A stretch of DNA of 64,000 nucleotides from Aminobacter carboxidus. GTDB taxonomy: Bacteria > Pseudomonadota > Alphaproteobacteria > Rhizobiales > Rhizobiaceae. The stretch spans positions 124,001 to 188,000 of the forward strand of contig NZ_JACZEP010000005.1 of the NCBI RefSeq assembly GCF_014863355.1, read 5' to 3'. The notes beneath the pieces are model-generated. The model was not told the DNA's origin and did no database searches. It saw nothing but the letters and a program-made list of their open reading frames with translations. Made by a program: the position numbers and the translations under genes. Numbering within the stretch: position 1 is the first letter of the stretch; the number at the start of each line of letters is the position of its first letter. Positions 8,265 to 16,591 of the stretch are shown in pieces.

Positions 8265-9464
8265 CTAGCGCTCCCTAACCGCGCGGACCCTATCGAGATG
8301 TCTCTCAAGGTCGGTTTGGGCAGCGATGTCGGGAATGACCGGAACGAGTTCCTCAAACGATGCGGCCAGCATGGCGAGGCGAGCATCGCCCTGGTCAATG
8401 AGACCCGCGATTTTCTGTAGGTGCGGGTTCGTCGCTGATTGAGCTTCAATGCCTGGAGAAATCACCACGACCTTGAGGGAGAGGTTGGTATCGATCGCCG
8501 CTAGGATCGGCTCTGCCAAGTGATTATCATTAAAACCGAAACCAATGATCAGCAACGCGGTGTCGCTGGCGCGCAGCGCGGTTTGGAAAGACGAGATCAT
8601 CTCCAGGTACGGCTGGGCGAACGCCAGCTCGTACTTGGTGTTGCGCGGGTAGATGAGCAGAGGCTTCTCAGTCTTTTCCTTCTTGACAATCTGCTTGGTC
8701 GCCTCATTGAGCTCCCAATCAATGGAGCCGTGGATTTTATAGAGCTGGAATAGGTTCTCGATATAGTCTGGAGCATCGGCGTTCGATCCGCGTCGCACCA
8801 CGTCGTAGGAGAAGTGCATCGGTTCGAAAATGGCGGGCTGGGCCATAGTAAAGCCGTCCATCACGACGAAACCGGCACGCTGCGCGGCATGCTCGAAGCA
8901 TCGATCGTAATTGGTGGTGAACAGCTTCAAACGCTCGCGCCGGGTCGATCGCCGGCCAAGCTTCCGCAAAAAGGCCTCGTGCAGGAGCAAGGAATCGCTT
9001 GAATCTAGAAAATCAACTTTCGTCCTGATGATCCGTTCGGCATCGGCGATAAACCGCTGGATTTTGGTCTGTTTGTCGCCGTGCTCGAAGCCTTCCGCTG
9101 TCTTGCAGCGGGATAGCAGCTCCTCGATGTTTGTGTTGCCCGCCGGTTGCCGGGCTATCTCGAGCACCTCCGCCCATGTCGCCCGCTTAGCATCTCCGTC
9201 GTTCGTGTATTCATTGTGAACCGCATTCCATAGGTCGCCCATGGTGGGTGCCTTCGCAGCGCCTGCGGCATTCTCCACGCACAGCGACGTCCCCAGCCCT
9301 GTCAGAACGATGAGTTTTTGAGCGCGGATAATGTCCGATAGAACCCGATTGATCTCCTCAGTTGCGGGATCGGGCTGTTTCTCATCTGCGGCAGTCGTTC
9401 CCGGAGTCGGAGCAGCCAACTGCTCGACCCAAGCACGCTTGGTCGTATAACTTTTAACTTTCAA
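8265..9464 (-). CDS. SIR2-domain NADase-like protein of a SIR2-HerA defence pair
   Basis: A 399-residue SIR2-type protein. LIVLTGLGTSL at 51-61 is the NAD-binding loop, FTTNYD at 182-187 carries the conserved Asn, and KIHGSIDW at 243-250 holds the catalytic His. Bacterial SIR2 defence proteins cleave NAD+ to starve infected cells. The nucleotide-binding loop reads GLGTS where the family norm is GAGxS. I chose a TTG start at 9464 because GGGGGG precedes it by three bases; an in-frame TTG at 9509 would add 15 residues that look non-coding. The gene is directly upstream of herA with a three-base gap, so co-translation is certain in practice. No promoter was picked out; recombinase debris lies immediately upstream. 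Confidence 0.88.
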   Translation of the reverse strand: MKVKSYTTKRAWVEQLAAPTPGTTAADEKQPDPATEEINRVLSDIIRAQKLIVLTGLGTSLCVENAAGAAKAPTMGDLWNAVHNEYTNDGDAKRATWAEVLEIARQPAGNTNIEELLSRCKTAEGFEHGDKQTKIQRFIADAERIIRTKVDFLDSSDSLLLHEAFLRKLGRRSTRRERLKLFTTNYDRCFEHAAQRAGFVVMDGFTMAQPAIFEPMHFSYDVVRRGSNADAPDYIENLFQLYKIHGSIDWELNEATKQIVKKEKTEKPLLIYPRNTKYELAFAQPYLEMISSFQTALRASDTALLIIGFGFNDNHLAEPILAAIDTNLSLKVVVISPGIEAQSATNPHLQKIAGLIDQGDARLAMLAASFEELVPVIPDIAAQTDLERHLDRVRAVRER

Positions 9465-9534
9465 GTGCCCCCCGAAATTTTCGACATGATCAGTACGATT
9501 GACCTGCAAGTCCAGATCTCTGCAAGGTAATTAG

Positions 9535-9892
9535 CAGCAAGATTGAGCGCAGTGAATTCATTGAAATCTGGATAAGAGTGCTGCCATGGGTTGAGAGACG
9601 TGGCGGAACTGTGGGCGACTTCGCTTTTCCCAGCCGTTTTTATGCCTACAGCCCATTTGAGCACCAGGCAGCATGCCCGACTGGTGGATGAGTGAGTGCC
9701 GGTGATTGGTCTGCGTCGAGAAGAGTATGGCACGCCGCTTCGCCGAACCAAGGCTTCGATCATCTATAAAGGCGACTGGGAATCTCCGGGCGGTTCAAAT
9801 GCTGCTCGACCACTAAGATCGAGAACACAGTCCGGTATCTCGGTCTCGATGTAGAAGATGCCCTGGAGCTAGCCGAGGCGACCGAGGCCTGA
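9535..9892 (+). pseudogene. Decayed tyrosine recombinase, C-terminal remnant
   Basis: This stretch aligns by eye with the last 120 codons of the intact recombinase at 16592-17224. Shared pieces include tgagcaccaggcagcatgcc against tgagcacgaggcaatacgcc, gagtatggcac, cttcgccgaaccaaggc, and atctcggtctcgatgtagaag against atctcggcgtcgatgtggagg, ending in the same place with a stop. The frame is broken by several small deletions: THSLRRT has lost its His, and GHSKIENT has become a stop. It is therefore inactive and older than, or diverged from, the intact copy. It abuts the SIR2 promoter and marks a former element end inside the island. Confidence 0.8.
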
Positions 9893-10081
9893 TCAAAGCA
9901 GCTCCACTGTCTCGGTGGGGCCGCGAACTGCGATGCGCCCCATGTCGGACGTTGAGATCGACTTGATCGCTTCCCGAAAGTCGACATCTTGGTTGCGCCT
10001 GATCTCGGCCGCAGCGGCGACTTTGACTCCGCTTGGAACCAGCCATTTCGGCTGAGCCTCTTTTTCGGTCGTCCACGCGCC
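9893..10081 (-). pseudogene. Headless coding remnant, unassigned
   Basis: On the minus strand this reads as a protein-like tail of about 62 codons, including EKEAQPKWLVPSGVKVAAAA and DMGRIAVRGPTETVELL, ending at a TGA. A stop lies upstream in the same frame and there is no start codon, so only the 3-prime end of a gene seems to survive. I do not recognise the family. It is tail to tail with the recombinase remnant, as expected if a deletion joined two gene fragments. Confidence 0.4.
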
Positions 10082-10233
10082 TCAACTTTTCGGTAATCTC
10101 CGGCTAGACCTGTCCAGATAGGGGCTTTGCTTTGACCGCTCGCAGACGCGTTGGCAATGTATGACCGCAGATATGATGATCTGTCCCTGAATCAGGTGGA
10201 ACTTACCCTGATCCAGTTTGCTCCCAATTGATC

Positions 10234-10860
10234 TTACTTGCGCTTCAACTTGATCGAACCCTTGGTAATTCGGTCCGTCCAATAAGTGCCGGTCATGAGG
10301 GTGGCGGGGCTGTCCTTAACCACGTAACGGAACGCGCCGTAATGGATTTCGCTTTCCGATCCTCGAAGGTGGATATCAGGTTCGCTCTGGTAAACGCCAT
10401 ATATTTCGACTGCTCCATCGGCGCTCGCGACAATCCGTTCGGCCTTGAGCGCGGAATCGGATGATTTTGTGGAAATCCTGATCGACAATGTAGAGAAGGT
10501 TTGCTTGATCGTGGCCGTGCCATGGATTGCAGTGGGTATACTTGTCTCGCCCTTGTAGGTCGACAGTATTTCCACATCCCATTCTCCGCGCAGGTCGGGA
10601 ACCGAAACGAAATAATAGACCGGCCAGCAGCGCCAGACCCATTTCTCAAAAACGGAAAGGATAACAGTCACGACAACAACGGTCAGAGAAAAGGGTTTTA
10701 GGTAGCTCGCATCAACCGGTATACTTAGGACCCACAATGAACCGCCCCAAACCGCAGCGGCAAGCACAATTACCGTCGAAATGGAAAACCGCGTGAACAA
10801 ACTACGCAAATCCAGCCCCCCTCTCGAGGTCTTGAAACCGATATTCCATGGCATAGCCAA
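10234..10860 (-). CDS. Cap15-like two-TM, beta-rich effector (CBASS membrane effector)
   Basis: A 208-residue membrane protein with two transmembrane segments (about 28-47 and 57-75) and a beta-rich cytoplasmic domain from residue 86 on. VPDLRGEWDVEILSTYKG, TIKQTFSTLSIRIST, then EIHYGAF and TGTYWTDRITKGSIKL follow the pattern of the SMODS-associating 2TM beta-strand-rich effectors, whose studied member Cap15 binds a cyclic dinucleotide through a beta barrel and disrupts the inner membrane. The gene points away from the CapV/CD-NTase pair that begins 700 bases to the right. Its ATG at 10860 or an internal TTG near 10809 could be the start. Either it uses the product of that CD-NTase or its own synthase has been lost. 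Confidence 0.72.
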   Translation of the reverse strand: MAMPWNIGFKTSRGGLDLRSLFTRFSISTVIVLAAAVWGGSLWVLSIPVDASYLKPFSLTVVVVTVILSVFEKWVWRCWPVYYFVSVPDLRGEWDVEILSTYKGETSIPTAIHGTATIKQTFSTLSIRISTKSSDSALKAERIVASADGAVEIYGVYQSEPDIHLRGSESEIHYGAFRYVVKDSPATLMTGTYWTDRITKGSIKLKRK

Positions 10861-11564
10861 TGTCGAGCTCGCGCGCTATCCTCTGCTTGCTGTGTTCTAC
10901 ACCGGCGTCGACCGACCTGTGGACTGTATCCCTATGCTGAGGATGCCGGCCGCTTCTACCAGCTTCTCGTTCGGAGAGGATTTTCCTACGAGACATGCCG
11001 AAGTTCTGGCTCTTAATGAGAGCATCCATGACGGAGCGGTCCTGTTCGGAAGGCCAGCGTCCGAAGAACGCTACCGCTGTACGGGTTGGTCTTATCGGAT
11101 AGTCGCACGTGGAAAGTCCAACTCGGTCGAGCCAAACCGTGGTTCGGCTTATAATAGCGCCATAGCCCTGTCGGTCTCGGAAGATGTAGACTGCGTGCTC
11201 CTCGCGACGGCGGAGAGATGCGAGATTTTCCGCGACGGAAGAAGTGAAACGATACCCAGTCGGAAGTCTTTCGATAGCCTCCAGAACATATGATAGACTC
11301 AGCCCATGAAAGGGCCGCGCGCGTGGCCGAGCACGGCCGCACGAGCCTGCGCGGTCCCGCCCCAAACGAACTTGCAACCCGGTCCAGATCGGACCACTAG
11401 CTGATCGGGGTAACGTCACATGGCCGCCTGGGCCGCGATCAAGGAACGCGGCCGGCAGTCAAGGTGGGCGCCTTGAGAAGTAAGACAAAGAATAGCTGAT
11501 AGCCTTTTGCCGGCACAATCGAGCCGCTATATCAGGGGTTCTTCGCTTTTGCCGGGGGGGCTGC
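10861..11564. other. Ambiguous 700-base stretch between two effector genes
   Basis: Two opposing open frames cover this region and I cannot decide between them. The plus frame 10781-11293 (170 codons) includes PTRHAEVLALNESI and overlaps the Cap15-like gene head to head by 80 bases. The minus frame 10802-11419 (205 codons) includes REEHAVYIFRDRQGYGAII and would end inside the Cap15-like gene, as an upstream operon partner would. Neither matches a family I know, and GC at third codon positions (roughly 55-60 percent) is low in both. From 11420 to 11564 I see only the promoter region of the patatin gene, ending in a G-rich ribosome site. Confidence 0.35.
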
Positions 11565-12494
11565 GTGACCGTAGAAGACAAGCCATTTCGCATCCTCACG
11601 CTTGATGGGGGTGGAGCGAAGGGCTTCTATACCTTGGGCGTTTTGCACGAGCTTGAGGCTATGCTGGGCAAGCCGCTCCACCAGGCGTTCGACCTGATCT
11701 TTGGCACCAGCACGGGCGCTATCATCGGCACGCTACTAGCGGTCGGTACGCCGGTCACCGAGATACACAAGCTTTACCGCAGGCATGTGCCCGACGTTAT
11801 GCGCCCCAAGGAAAAGGAACGCCGGTCGGCCGCCCTCAAGAAGCTGGGCGACGAGATCTTCAAAGATCAGAAATTCGATGCGGTGAAGACCGGCCTTGGG
11901 GTTGTTGCGACCAAGTGGGTGATGGAAACGCCTATCATCTTCAAGTCGGACCCGAAACAAGCCCACGGTCGGGGGGCGACCTTCGTTCAGGGCTTCGGGT
12001 GTACGCTCAGCGACGCTGTTCAGGCCTCTTGCTCGGCCTACCCGTTCTTCTCAAGGCGGCAGCTCAAGATTGACGGCGATGAGCTCCTTTTGCTTGATGG
12101 GGGGTTTTGCGCAAATAACCCGACCCTCTATGCCATTGCGGACGCGGTGCGCGCCTACAAGCTGCCTCATGACCGTATCAAGGTATTGAACGTCGGCGTG
12201 GGTGATTATCCGGTCCCTCGTTTGAAGAGGTTCACCAAGGCCTGGTTCATATCCTGGGCAGACGAAGCGGAGCTGATCCAGAAGACTTTCAACATCAACG
12301 CTCAGTCGATGGAGCAGCTTCGCTGCATTCTGTTTCCCGACATCGAGACCATCCGCATCAGCGAGGCGTTCACCGAGCCGTCGATGGAAACCGACCTCCT
12401 CGAATACAATCTGGCGAAGCTCGACCTGATCCACACCCGCGGCCGTGATTCCTTCGGGAAGATGGAAGCCGCCATCCGCAAGCTGCTGGGGTAA
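11565..12494 (+). CDS. capV: CapV-like patatin phospholipase, CBASS effector
   Basis: A 309-residue patatin-like lipid hydrolase. ILTLDGGGAKG at 10-20 is the oxyanion hole, GTSTG at 47-51 holds the nucleophile Ser49, and LLDGGF at 175-180 supplies the dyad Asp177. In CBASS, CapV is switched on by a cyclic nucleotide made by the neighbouring synthase and degrades inner-membrane phospholipids, killing the infected cell. The CD-NTase gene starts two bases after its stop, so this is a minimal type I CBASS operon. Translation begins at a GTG (residues MTVEDKPF) with GGGGGGG just upstream. Length and motif order are normal for the family; nothing is missing. Confidence 0.9.
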   Translation: MTVEDKPFRILTLDGGGAKGFYTLGVLHELEAMLGKPLHQAFDLIFGTSTGAIIGTLLAVGTPVTEIHKLYRRHVPDVMRPKEKERRSAALKKLGDEIFKDQKFDAVKTGLGVVATKWVMETPIIFKSDPKQAHGRGATFVQGFGCTLSDAVQASCSAYPFFSRRQLKIDGDELLLLDGGFCANNPTLYAIADAVRAYKLPHDRIKVLNVGVGDYPVPRLKRFTKAWFISWADEAELIQKTFNINAQSMEQLRCILFPDIETIRISEAFTEPSMETDLLEYNLAKLDLIHTRGRDSFGKMEAAIRKLLG

Positions 12495-12496
12495 GA

Positions 12497-13435
12497 ATGC
12501 CGATATCAGAAGATCGTCTGAACACGTGGTCTCAGGTCGGCGCGGGACCAAGCTCACGCGACACGTACGCGACAATCCGGCGTGCCCTCACGCATGAAAA
12601 GGCACCGTTTGCCAACCGATCGGTCGATGTCTTTCTGCAAGGCTCTTACGGAAACGATACCAACGTATGGTCCGAGAGCGACGTGGACGTGGTGATGAGC
12701 ACTGACGCCGTTTACCACTCCAATACCGACGCGCTGAATCAGACGGACAAGGCGACATTTGATCGGCAGTTCGTTCCGGCCACGTACCAATACGACCACT
12801 TCAAGAGCGAGGTGACGACCTGGTTAACTGGTTGGTTTGGTAAGGACGCCATGCCTGGCAACAAAGCCGTTGAGATTGCGGCCAACTCCTCTCGCCGCAA
12901 GGCGGACGTACTGATATCGACCGAGTTCAGGCTCTACCTGCCGTCGAACGGGTTCATGCCATACCGGTACATATCTGGCGTCCGCTTTGTGACCCGAGAT
13001 GGTCAGACTATCGTGAACTATCCGAAGCAGCACTCAGCGAATCTCACCACTCGCCATCAAGAGTCCAAGAGCTGGCTAAAGCCCACCATTCGCATCATGA
13101 AAAACATGCGAAACCGCATGGCGGACGACAAGGTCATTGAGCGCAGCCTTGCGCCCTCCTATTTCATCGAGGGCATGATGCACAACGTGCCGCTTCCGGC
13201 CTTTCAGCGTAGTTTCCAGCACGCGGTCAGCGCGAGCCTTGAGTGGCTGTGGACGGCCAAATTCAACACGTTGAGTTGCGCCAACGGCATCCATCCTCTG
13301 GTGGCCAATGGCACACACACGTCTTGGCCCGAAGACAACTACTCTGCCTTTCTCAAGGCTGCCGTGAGTATTACGCCAAAGGGTAGCTGCGCGCGCTACT
13401 TTCGGACCTGTGGACTATTGAGAGGCACCCCTTGA
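12497..13435 (+). CDS. CD-NTase, CBASS cyclic-nucleotide synthase
   Basis: A 312-residue nucleotidyltransferase of the CD-NTase (SMODS) class. The GS motif is at 49-50 (LQGSYGN), the paired metal-binding acidic residues are Asp62 and Asp64 in ESDVDVVM, and the third is Asp137 in RRKADVLIS. On phage sensing such enzymes make a cyclic di- or trinucleotide; here the partner is the patatin CapV two bases upstream. The C-terminal end (from about residue 290) does not show the usual WNNW-like ending and may be frameshifted or simply divergent. No Cap2/Cap3 or HORMA/TRIP13 genes are present, so the operon would be type I. The nucleotide product cannot be told from the sequence. Confidence 0.9.
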   Translation: MPISEDRLNTWSQVGAGPSSRDTYATIRRALTHEKAPFANRSVDVFLQGSYGNDTNVWSESDVDVVMSTDAVYHSNTDALNQTDKATFDRQFVPATYQYDHFKSEVTTWLTGWFGKDAMPGNKAVEIAANSSRRKADVLISTEFRLYLPSNGFMPYRYISGVRFVTRDGQTIVNYPKQHSANLTTRHQESKSWLKPTIRIMKNMRNRMADDKVIERSLAPSYFIEGMMHNVPLPAFQRSFQHAVSASLEWLWTAKFNTLSCANGIHPLVANGTHTSWPEDNYSAFLKAAVSITPKGSCARYFRTCGLLRGTP

Positions 13436-13483
13436 AGTAATGCTGGGACATCCCCAGCTAGCCGACAGATAGAGGAGGGTTTT

Positions 13484-14404
13484 ATGGTTCGGAGGGTGAC
13501 GCCGTCTCAGTACAACGCCATGGTTCGCCGGTATAACCAGGAGGTTGACCGGGTGAACCGAGCCAATCGGGCTGCCGCCGAGAAGGCCGTGCGCGAATAC
13601 AATCGCGAGGTTGATCGCGTCAATCAGCATAACCGGCGGGTGGTACAGGAACACAACCGCCAGGTAGCGCAGTACAGCCAGAAGCGCCGGGCGGCGGTGA
13701 GTAAATACAATCAGGCGGTGCGGACCCACAATGCCCAAGTCGAACGCGAACGGCAACGCCGGCTATCAGCCCTGCGTTCTCTCACCACCACGCGCTACAG
13801 CGAGGTAAGCGCTTCCTCCTTCGATCTGAGCGAGCGGTTCGATCGGATTGAGCCTGGCGCAGACGCCGACATCCTGGCTGCAGCCGAGCGCGAGAGCAGC
13901 AACAGCGCAGCGGTAGCCTATGCCTTGAACGCCGACGCCGAAGCGCCGGCTGAGGTCACGCACGATACCGGCATCCTCGACTATCTGGCAGACTTGTCCC
14001 AGGACCTTTGCGACCGCTGGAAAGGGGCACTGTTTGCGCTCAATCCCGCCAACACAGACGCGGCTCGCCACTTCTGCACAAGCGTGCGCGAGATTTTTAC
14101 CGAAATCCTTGATCGGTGGGCTCTCGACGCGGATGTTATCGCCGCCGATCCTGCCTACGAGAAGACCCCCAATGGCACGCCGTCGCGCAGGGCGAAGATC
14201 CGCTATCTGCTCAAGCAAAAGGGCGCGGATTCTCCTGCAATGCTAGGTTTCGTGGAAAAGGACATCGAAGACATCCTCCAGCTATTCCCTGTCTTCAATA
14301 AGGCCACCCACGGCGCGGCCGGAGCGATCAGCTTTGCGAGCCTGAAGGCGCTTCGGCAGCGCGTCGAGGGCGGCATCATGTTCCTCGCCACTATCGCTTC
14401 ATAG
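13484..14404 (+). CDS. Coiled-coil protein resembling pPIWI-associated nucleases
   Basis: A 306-residue cytoplasmic protein of two parts. Residues 5-95 are a highly repetitive charged helix in which YN-x2-V-x3-N units recur (RYNQEVDRVNRAN, EYNREVDRVNQHN, KYNQAVRTHNAQV), predicting a long coiled coil. Residues 150-306 carry ALNPANTDAARHFCTSVREI, SRRAKIRYLL and NKATHG, an order I associate with the predicted nucleases found beside pPIWI-RE defence genes. That assignment is from memory and not certain. The gene lies 48 bases after the CD-NTase on the same strand with its own GAGGAGGG ribosome site, so it may be a third component of the CBASS operon or a separate defence gene. Confidence 0.6.
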   Translation: MVRRVTPSQYNAMVRRYNQEVDRVNRANRAAAEKAVREYNREVDRVNQHNRRVVQEHNRQVAQYSQKRRAAVSKYNQAVRTHNAQVERERQRRLSALRSLTTTRYSEVSASSFDLSERFDRIEPGADADILAAAERESSNSAAVAYALNADAEAPAEVTHDTGILDYLADLSQDLCDRWKGALFALNPANTDAARHFCTSVREIFTEILDRWALDADVIAADPAYEKTPNGTPSRRAKIRYLLKQKGADSPAMLGFVEKDIEDILQLFPVFNKATHGAAGAISFASLKALRQRVEGGIMFLATIAS

Positions 14405-14750
14405 CCTGGAAGGCGCGGCTTGCGTTTCAGGACATCCATCCACCGCGAGCCGCGCGCGGTAGGCGAGCCCAACCGGATCTGCCTTCCGCAACCGGGGGCG
14501 GGTTCAACGTGCGTGCCGGGTCGCATCTAGATTTGGTGTGGCGCGGAAACGATCGACGCGCTTACGATTTCGGGTGGCTCGGTTGAGGCGGTTGCCGACT
14601 GCGGTGTAGAACCATCGCATGTGCATGCCTAATTGAGTGGGAGGTGGCGGCTATCGCGTCCGCTCGGCCAATAGCAGTCGGTCCGCTTGCAGCCCCGCAG
14701 CGGAATGTTTTCAAACGGAGGTAGAAAACGGAAGCCCGTACTACTCCCGC
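14405..14750. other. Intergenic stretch, no gene seen
   Basis: No protein-like frame of credible length is present on either strand. The right half borders the decayed acetyltransferase remnant and the recombinase fragment and is probably island debris. Confidence 0.4.
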
Positions 14751-14893
14751 CTAAGGGGCGGCGTGGTAGAAAATGATCTCCGGATCGCCTTCATCAAGGT
14801 TGTCGACGTACCCGCTCGGCTTGAAGCCCAACTCAGCAAACAGCATCCGCATTGGCCTATTGGACATGTTGGTGGAGCTGAATAGGTCGGGCC
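14751..14893 (-). pseudogene. GNAT acetyltransferase, C-terminal remnant
   Basis: The minus strand reads PDLFSSTNMSNRPMRMLF, then AELGFKPSGYVDNLDEGDPE and IIFYHAAP before a TAG at 14751. Asn-x-x-M followed by F-x-x-x-GF-x-x-SG is the C-terminal signature of GNAT N-acetyltransferases. The upstream acetyl-CoA-binding part is missing: at about 14893 the sequence changes to recombinase-like DNA. Only about 47 codons survive, so the gene is dead. Confidence 0.65.
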
Positions 14894-14922
14894 TTGTTTG
14901 ATCTGGCAATTGACAGCACGTC
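14893..14922 (+). pseudogene. Short tyrosine-recombinase fragment
   Basis: The bases tttgatctggcaattgacag match ttcgatctggcaatcgacag of the intact recombinase (codons for FDLAIDS), with differences at synonymous third positions. About 23 of 28 bases agree over the stretch, after which similarity stops. It appears to be a second scrap of a related recombinase gene. Confidence 0.5.
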
Positions 14923-15090
14923 ATCGCGCCGTGGAACGAGCGATACTGGTTCGTACATGATTTCGACGATTATTGCGTTCGTACCGCCGTCAGGTTAATT
15001 CGGTTTAACGAAAAATTCCTTGCAACAAATCATCGGGTACGATAGTTACTCGGTCGGGCTTGGCCCACGAGATCGCCTTTGCGGTCGCCC

Positions 15091-15122
15091 AAAAGCCTCG
15101 ATGGAAACGTCGGAGGCTTTTT
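15091..15122 (-). terminator. Rho-independent terminator after the DUF3800 gene
   Basis: The arms aaaagcctc (15091-15099) and gaggctttt (15113-15121) form a nine-pair stem with a 13-base loop. Read on the minus strand the stem ends in a T run. It lies just beyond the DUF3800 stop codon at 15129 and could work in both directions. Confidence 0.75.
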
Positions 15123-15128
15123 GAGTTT

Positions 15129-15950
15129 TTAGGCCTTCCGTTCGACATTCTCAAAGCAGCTATATTTGGATCCGAGCATCGGCCGCTCGTCTTCCTTGAT
15201 ATGGCACTCAATCAGCTTTCTGTCGTCGGTTAGACGCTGGTAAGGACGATTGCTGGCGTGATAGCCGCCCATACAGATCGGCCATAGATACAGATCCGCC
15301 AGTTGCGCCATTGGCGAAGTCTTCTGCTTGGTCTTGAACTCGTAGAGCGTCTGGGTCAACTGCTCGGGGGGCAAGGGGCCATACTTATCGGAATTGTCCT
15401 TAGCGAACGGCATTCCCTCCGTCTTTAGAGCCTTGTAGTAGCCCTCCAGGTTCGCATCTTCAGCCTTGTTGCAGCGCTCAGGATGCACGCGCAGCTTCAT
15501 GCCTTGGGCGATAGCGTATTTCGCGGCGCGTTCGACGACGACAGTGAATGCGGTTTTGCAGAGCATCCAAGGATTCTGCTTGTACTGCTCGAGGTATCGT
15601 CCACAGTATCCGGGACGGTCGACAGTGCACGCGATACCGACCACGGGCGCCTCTCGCATCAGAATGTAAAGTTCCTCGTAGAATGCTCCCAGCTTGTCCT
15701 TCTCCCAGCCCCGCAGGAAATCGAAGTTCTCGTTCTGCGATCTGATTTCCGACGAGTGCAAGGGCGCCGTGATTTCCCATTTCTCACAGAACTTTGCGTG
15801 AAGGTCTCGGGCGTTGTCCTCTTCGTCACTTCGAACCAGGATGCCACCGAGTGCGAACCAATCGTACCCGTGCGCCGGTTTCTTCCCGACCTTGTGGGTA
15901 GGATGTCTGGTTCCGGAATCGTCGAGGTAGAGGTTCAAGGTGACAGGCAA
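15129..15950 (-). CDS. DUF3800 domain protein
   Basis: A 273-residue protein of the DUF3800 family. It opens with LNLYLDDSGT, the conserved strand and Asp-Asp-Ser that define the family, followed by WFALGGILV, LHSSEI around residue 64 and MAQLADLYLWPI near residue 215, all standard positions. The fold is related to RNase H-like nucleases and such genes are frequent in phage-defence islands and near mobile elements, but no activity is established. It stands alone on the minus strand with a terminator behind it. Its start ATG at 15950 lacks a strong ribosome site. Length is normal for the family. Confidence 0.8.
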   Translation of the reverse strand: MPVTLNLYLDDSGTRHPTHKVGKKPAHGYDWFALGGILVRSDEEDNARDLHAKFCEKWEITAPLHSSEIRSQNENFDFLRGWEKDKLGAFYEELYILMREAPVVGIACTVDRPGYCGRYLEQYKQNPWMLCKTAFTVVVERAAKYAIAQGMKLRVHPERCNKAEDANLEGYYKALKTEGMPFAKDNSDKYGPLPPEQLTQTLYEFKTKQKTSPMAQLADLYLWPICMGGYHASNRPYQRLTDDRKLIECHIKEDERPMLGSKYSCFENVERKA

Positions 15951-16591
15951 GGCAATCTCTCGTGGCAGTCGATCGGAGGTTCTTCTCGACTCCTGATACC
16001 CGCGAATACATAATTTTTGCTCACTACCATTTCATCATCCACCTTGATGTCGCTCAGTACTTGATTAAGCTTGCGGCGGTCGGTGAGGAATGTCGCACAA
16101 AGCTGGCGGCAATCAGGCGGCTGGTTCAGTCCTGACGACGGCGGGCGGCAGAAGGTCAAGCACAGCAGCCGGATCTTCGTTCCGCACTAAGAAGGGCACC
16201 GTCGTGCTTATCGTGGCGGTGCACGCGTCCGGTGAAAATTGTTGATGCTCGCCAGTTTGACACCTCTGCGCCCAAGGTGAGAACCGCGGACACACATTTA
16301 CGAAGATGCGAAGCGCATGTCCGACCGTGCCGCGAAGGCCTTTAGAGACATTCGTAGCTAGCCCAAAACACTGCCGGCGACGTCTTGGTCAGTTTACGCG
16401 CGGGCGGGTACAGACGAAAAGCGCCTCATGCCGGTGACGATCCAGGCGTATGAAGGATTCTTGCACCCTGCTGTGTTATGGCAGCTTTGCCCGCTCGCAC
16501 AGCCGCATGCTGCCTGTCCGGAAACGGCCCCTAGGCGGTGATGCTGGCGATCCGTTTCTCCATCGGCCAATCAAGGCCGAGGAGAACTCAC
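15951..16591. other. Intergenic stretch before the recombinase
   Basis: No complete gene is supported. A minus-strand frame at 15935-16159 contains DRRKLNQVLSDIKVDDEMVV, which reads like real protein, but it overlaps the start of the DUF3800 gene in another frame and has no recognisable family. The last 30 bases carry the GAGGAG ribosome site of the recombinase. Confidence 0.35.

Noticed and set aside
9813-10085. Overlapping minus-strand frames across 9760-10085
   Set aside because: The frame with protein-like sequence is a different one (ending at 9893) and has no start; the longer frames are Ser/Arg-rich shadows.
15935-16159. Minus-strand 74-codon frame with protein-like sequence
   Set aside because: Overlaps the DUF3800 start in another frame, has no family and no ribosome site; left as part of an intergenic note.
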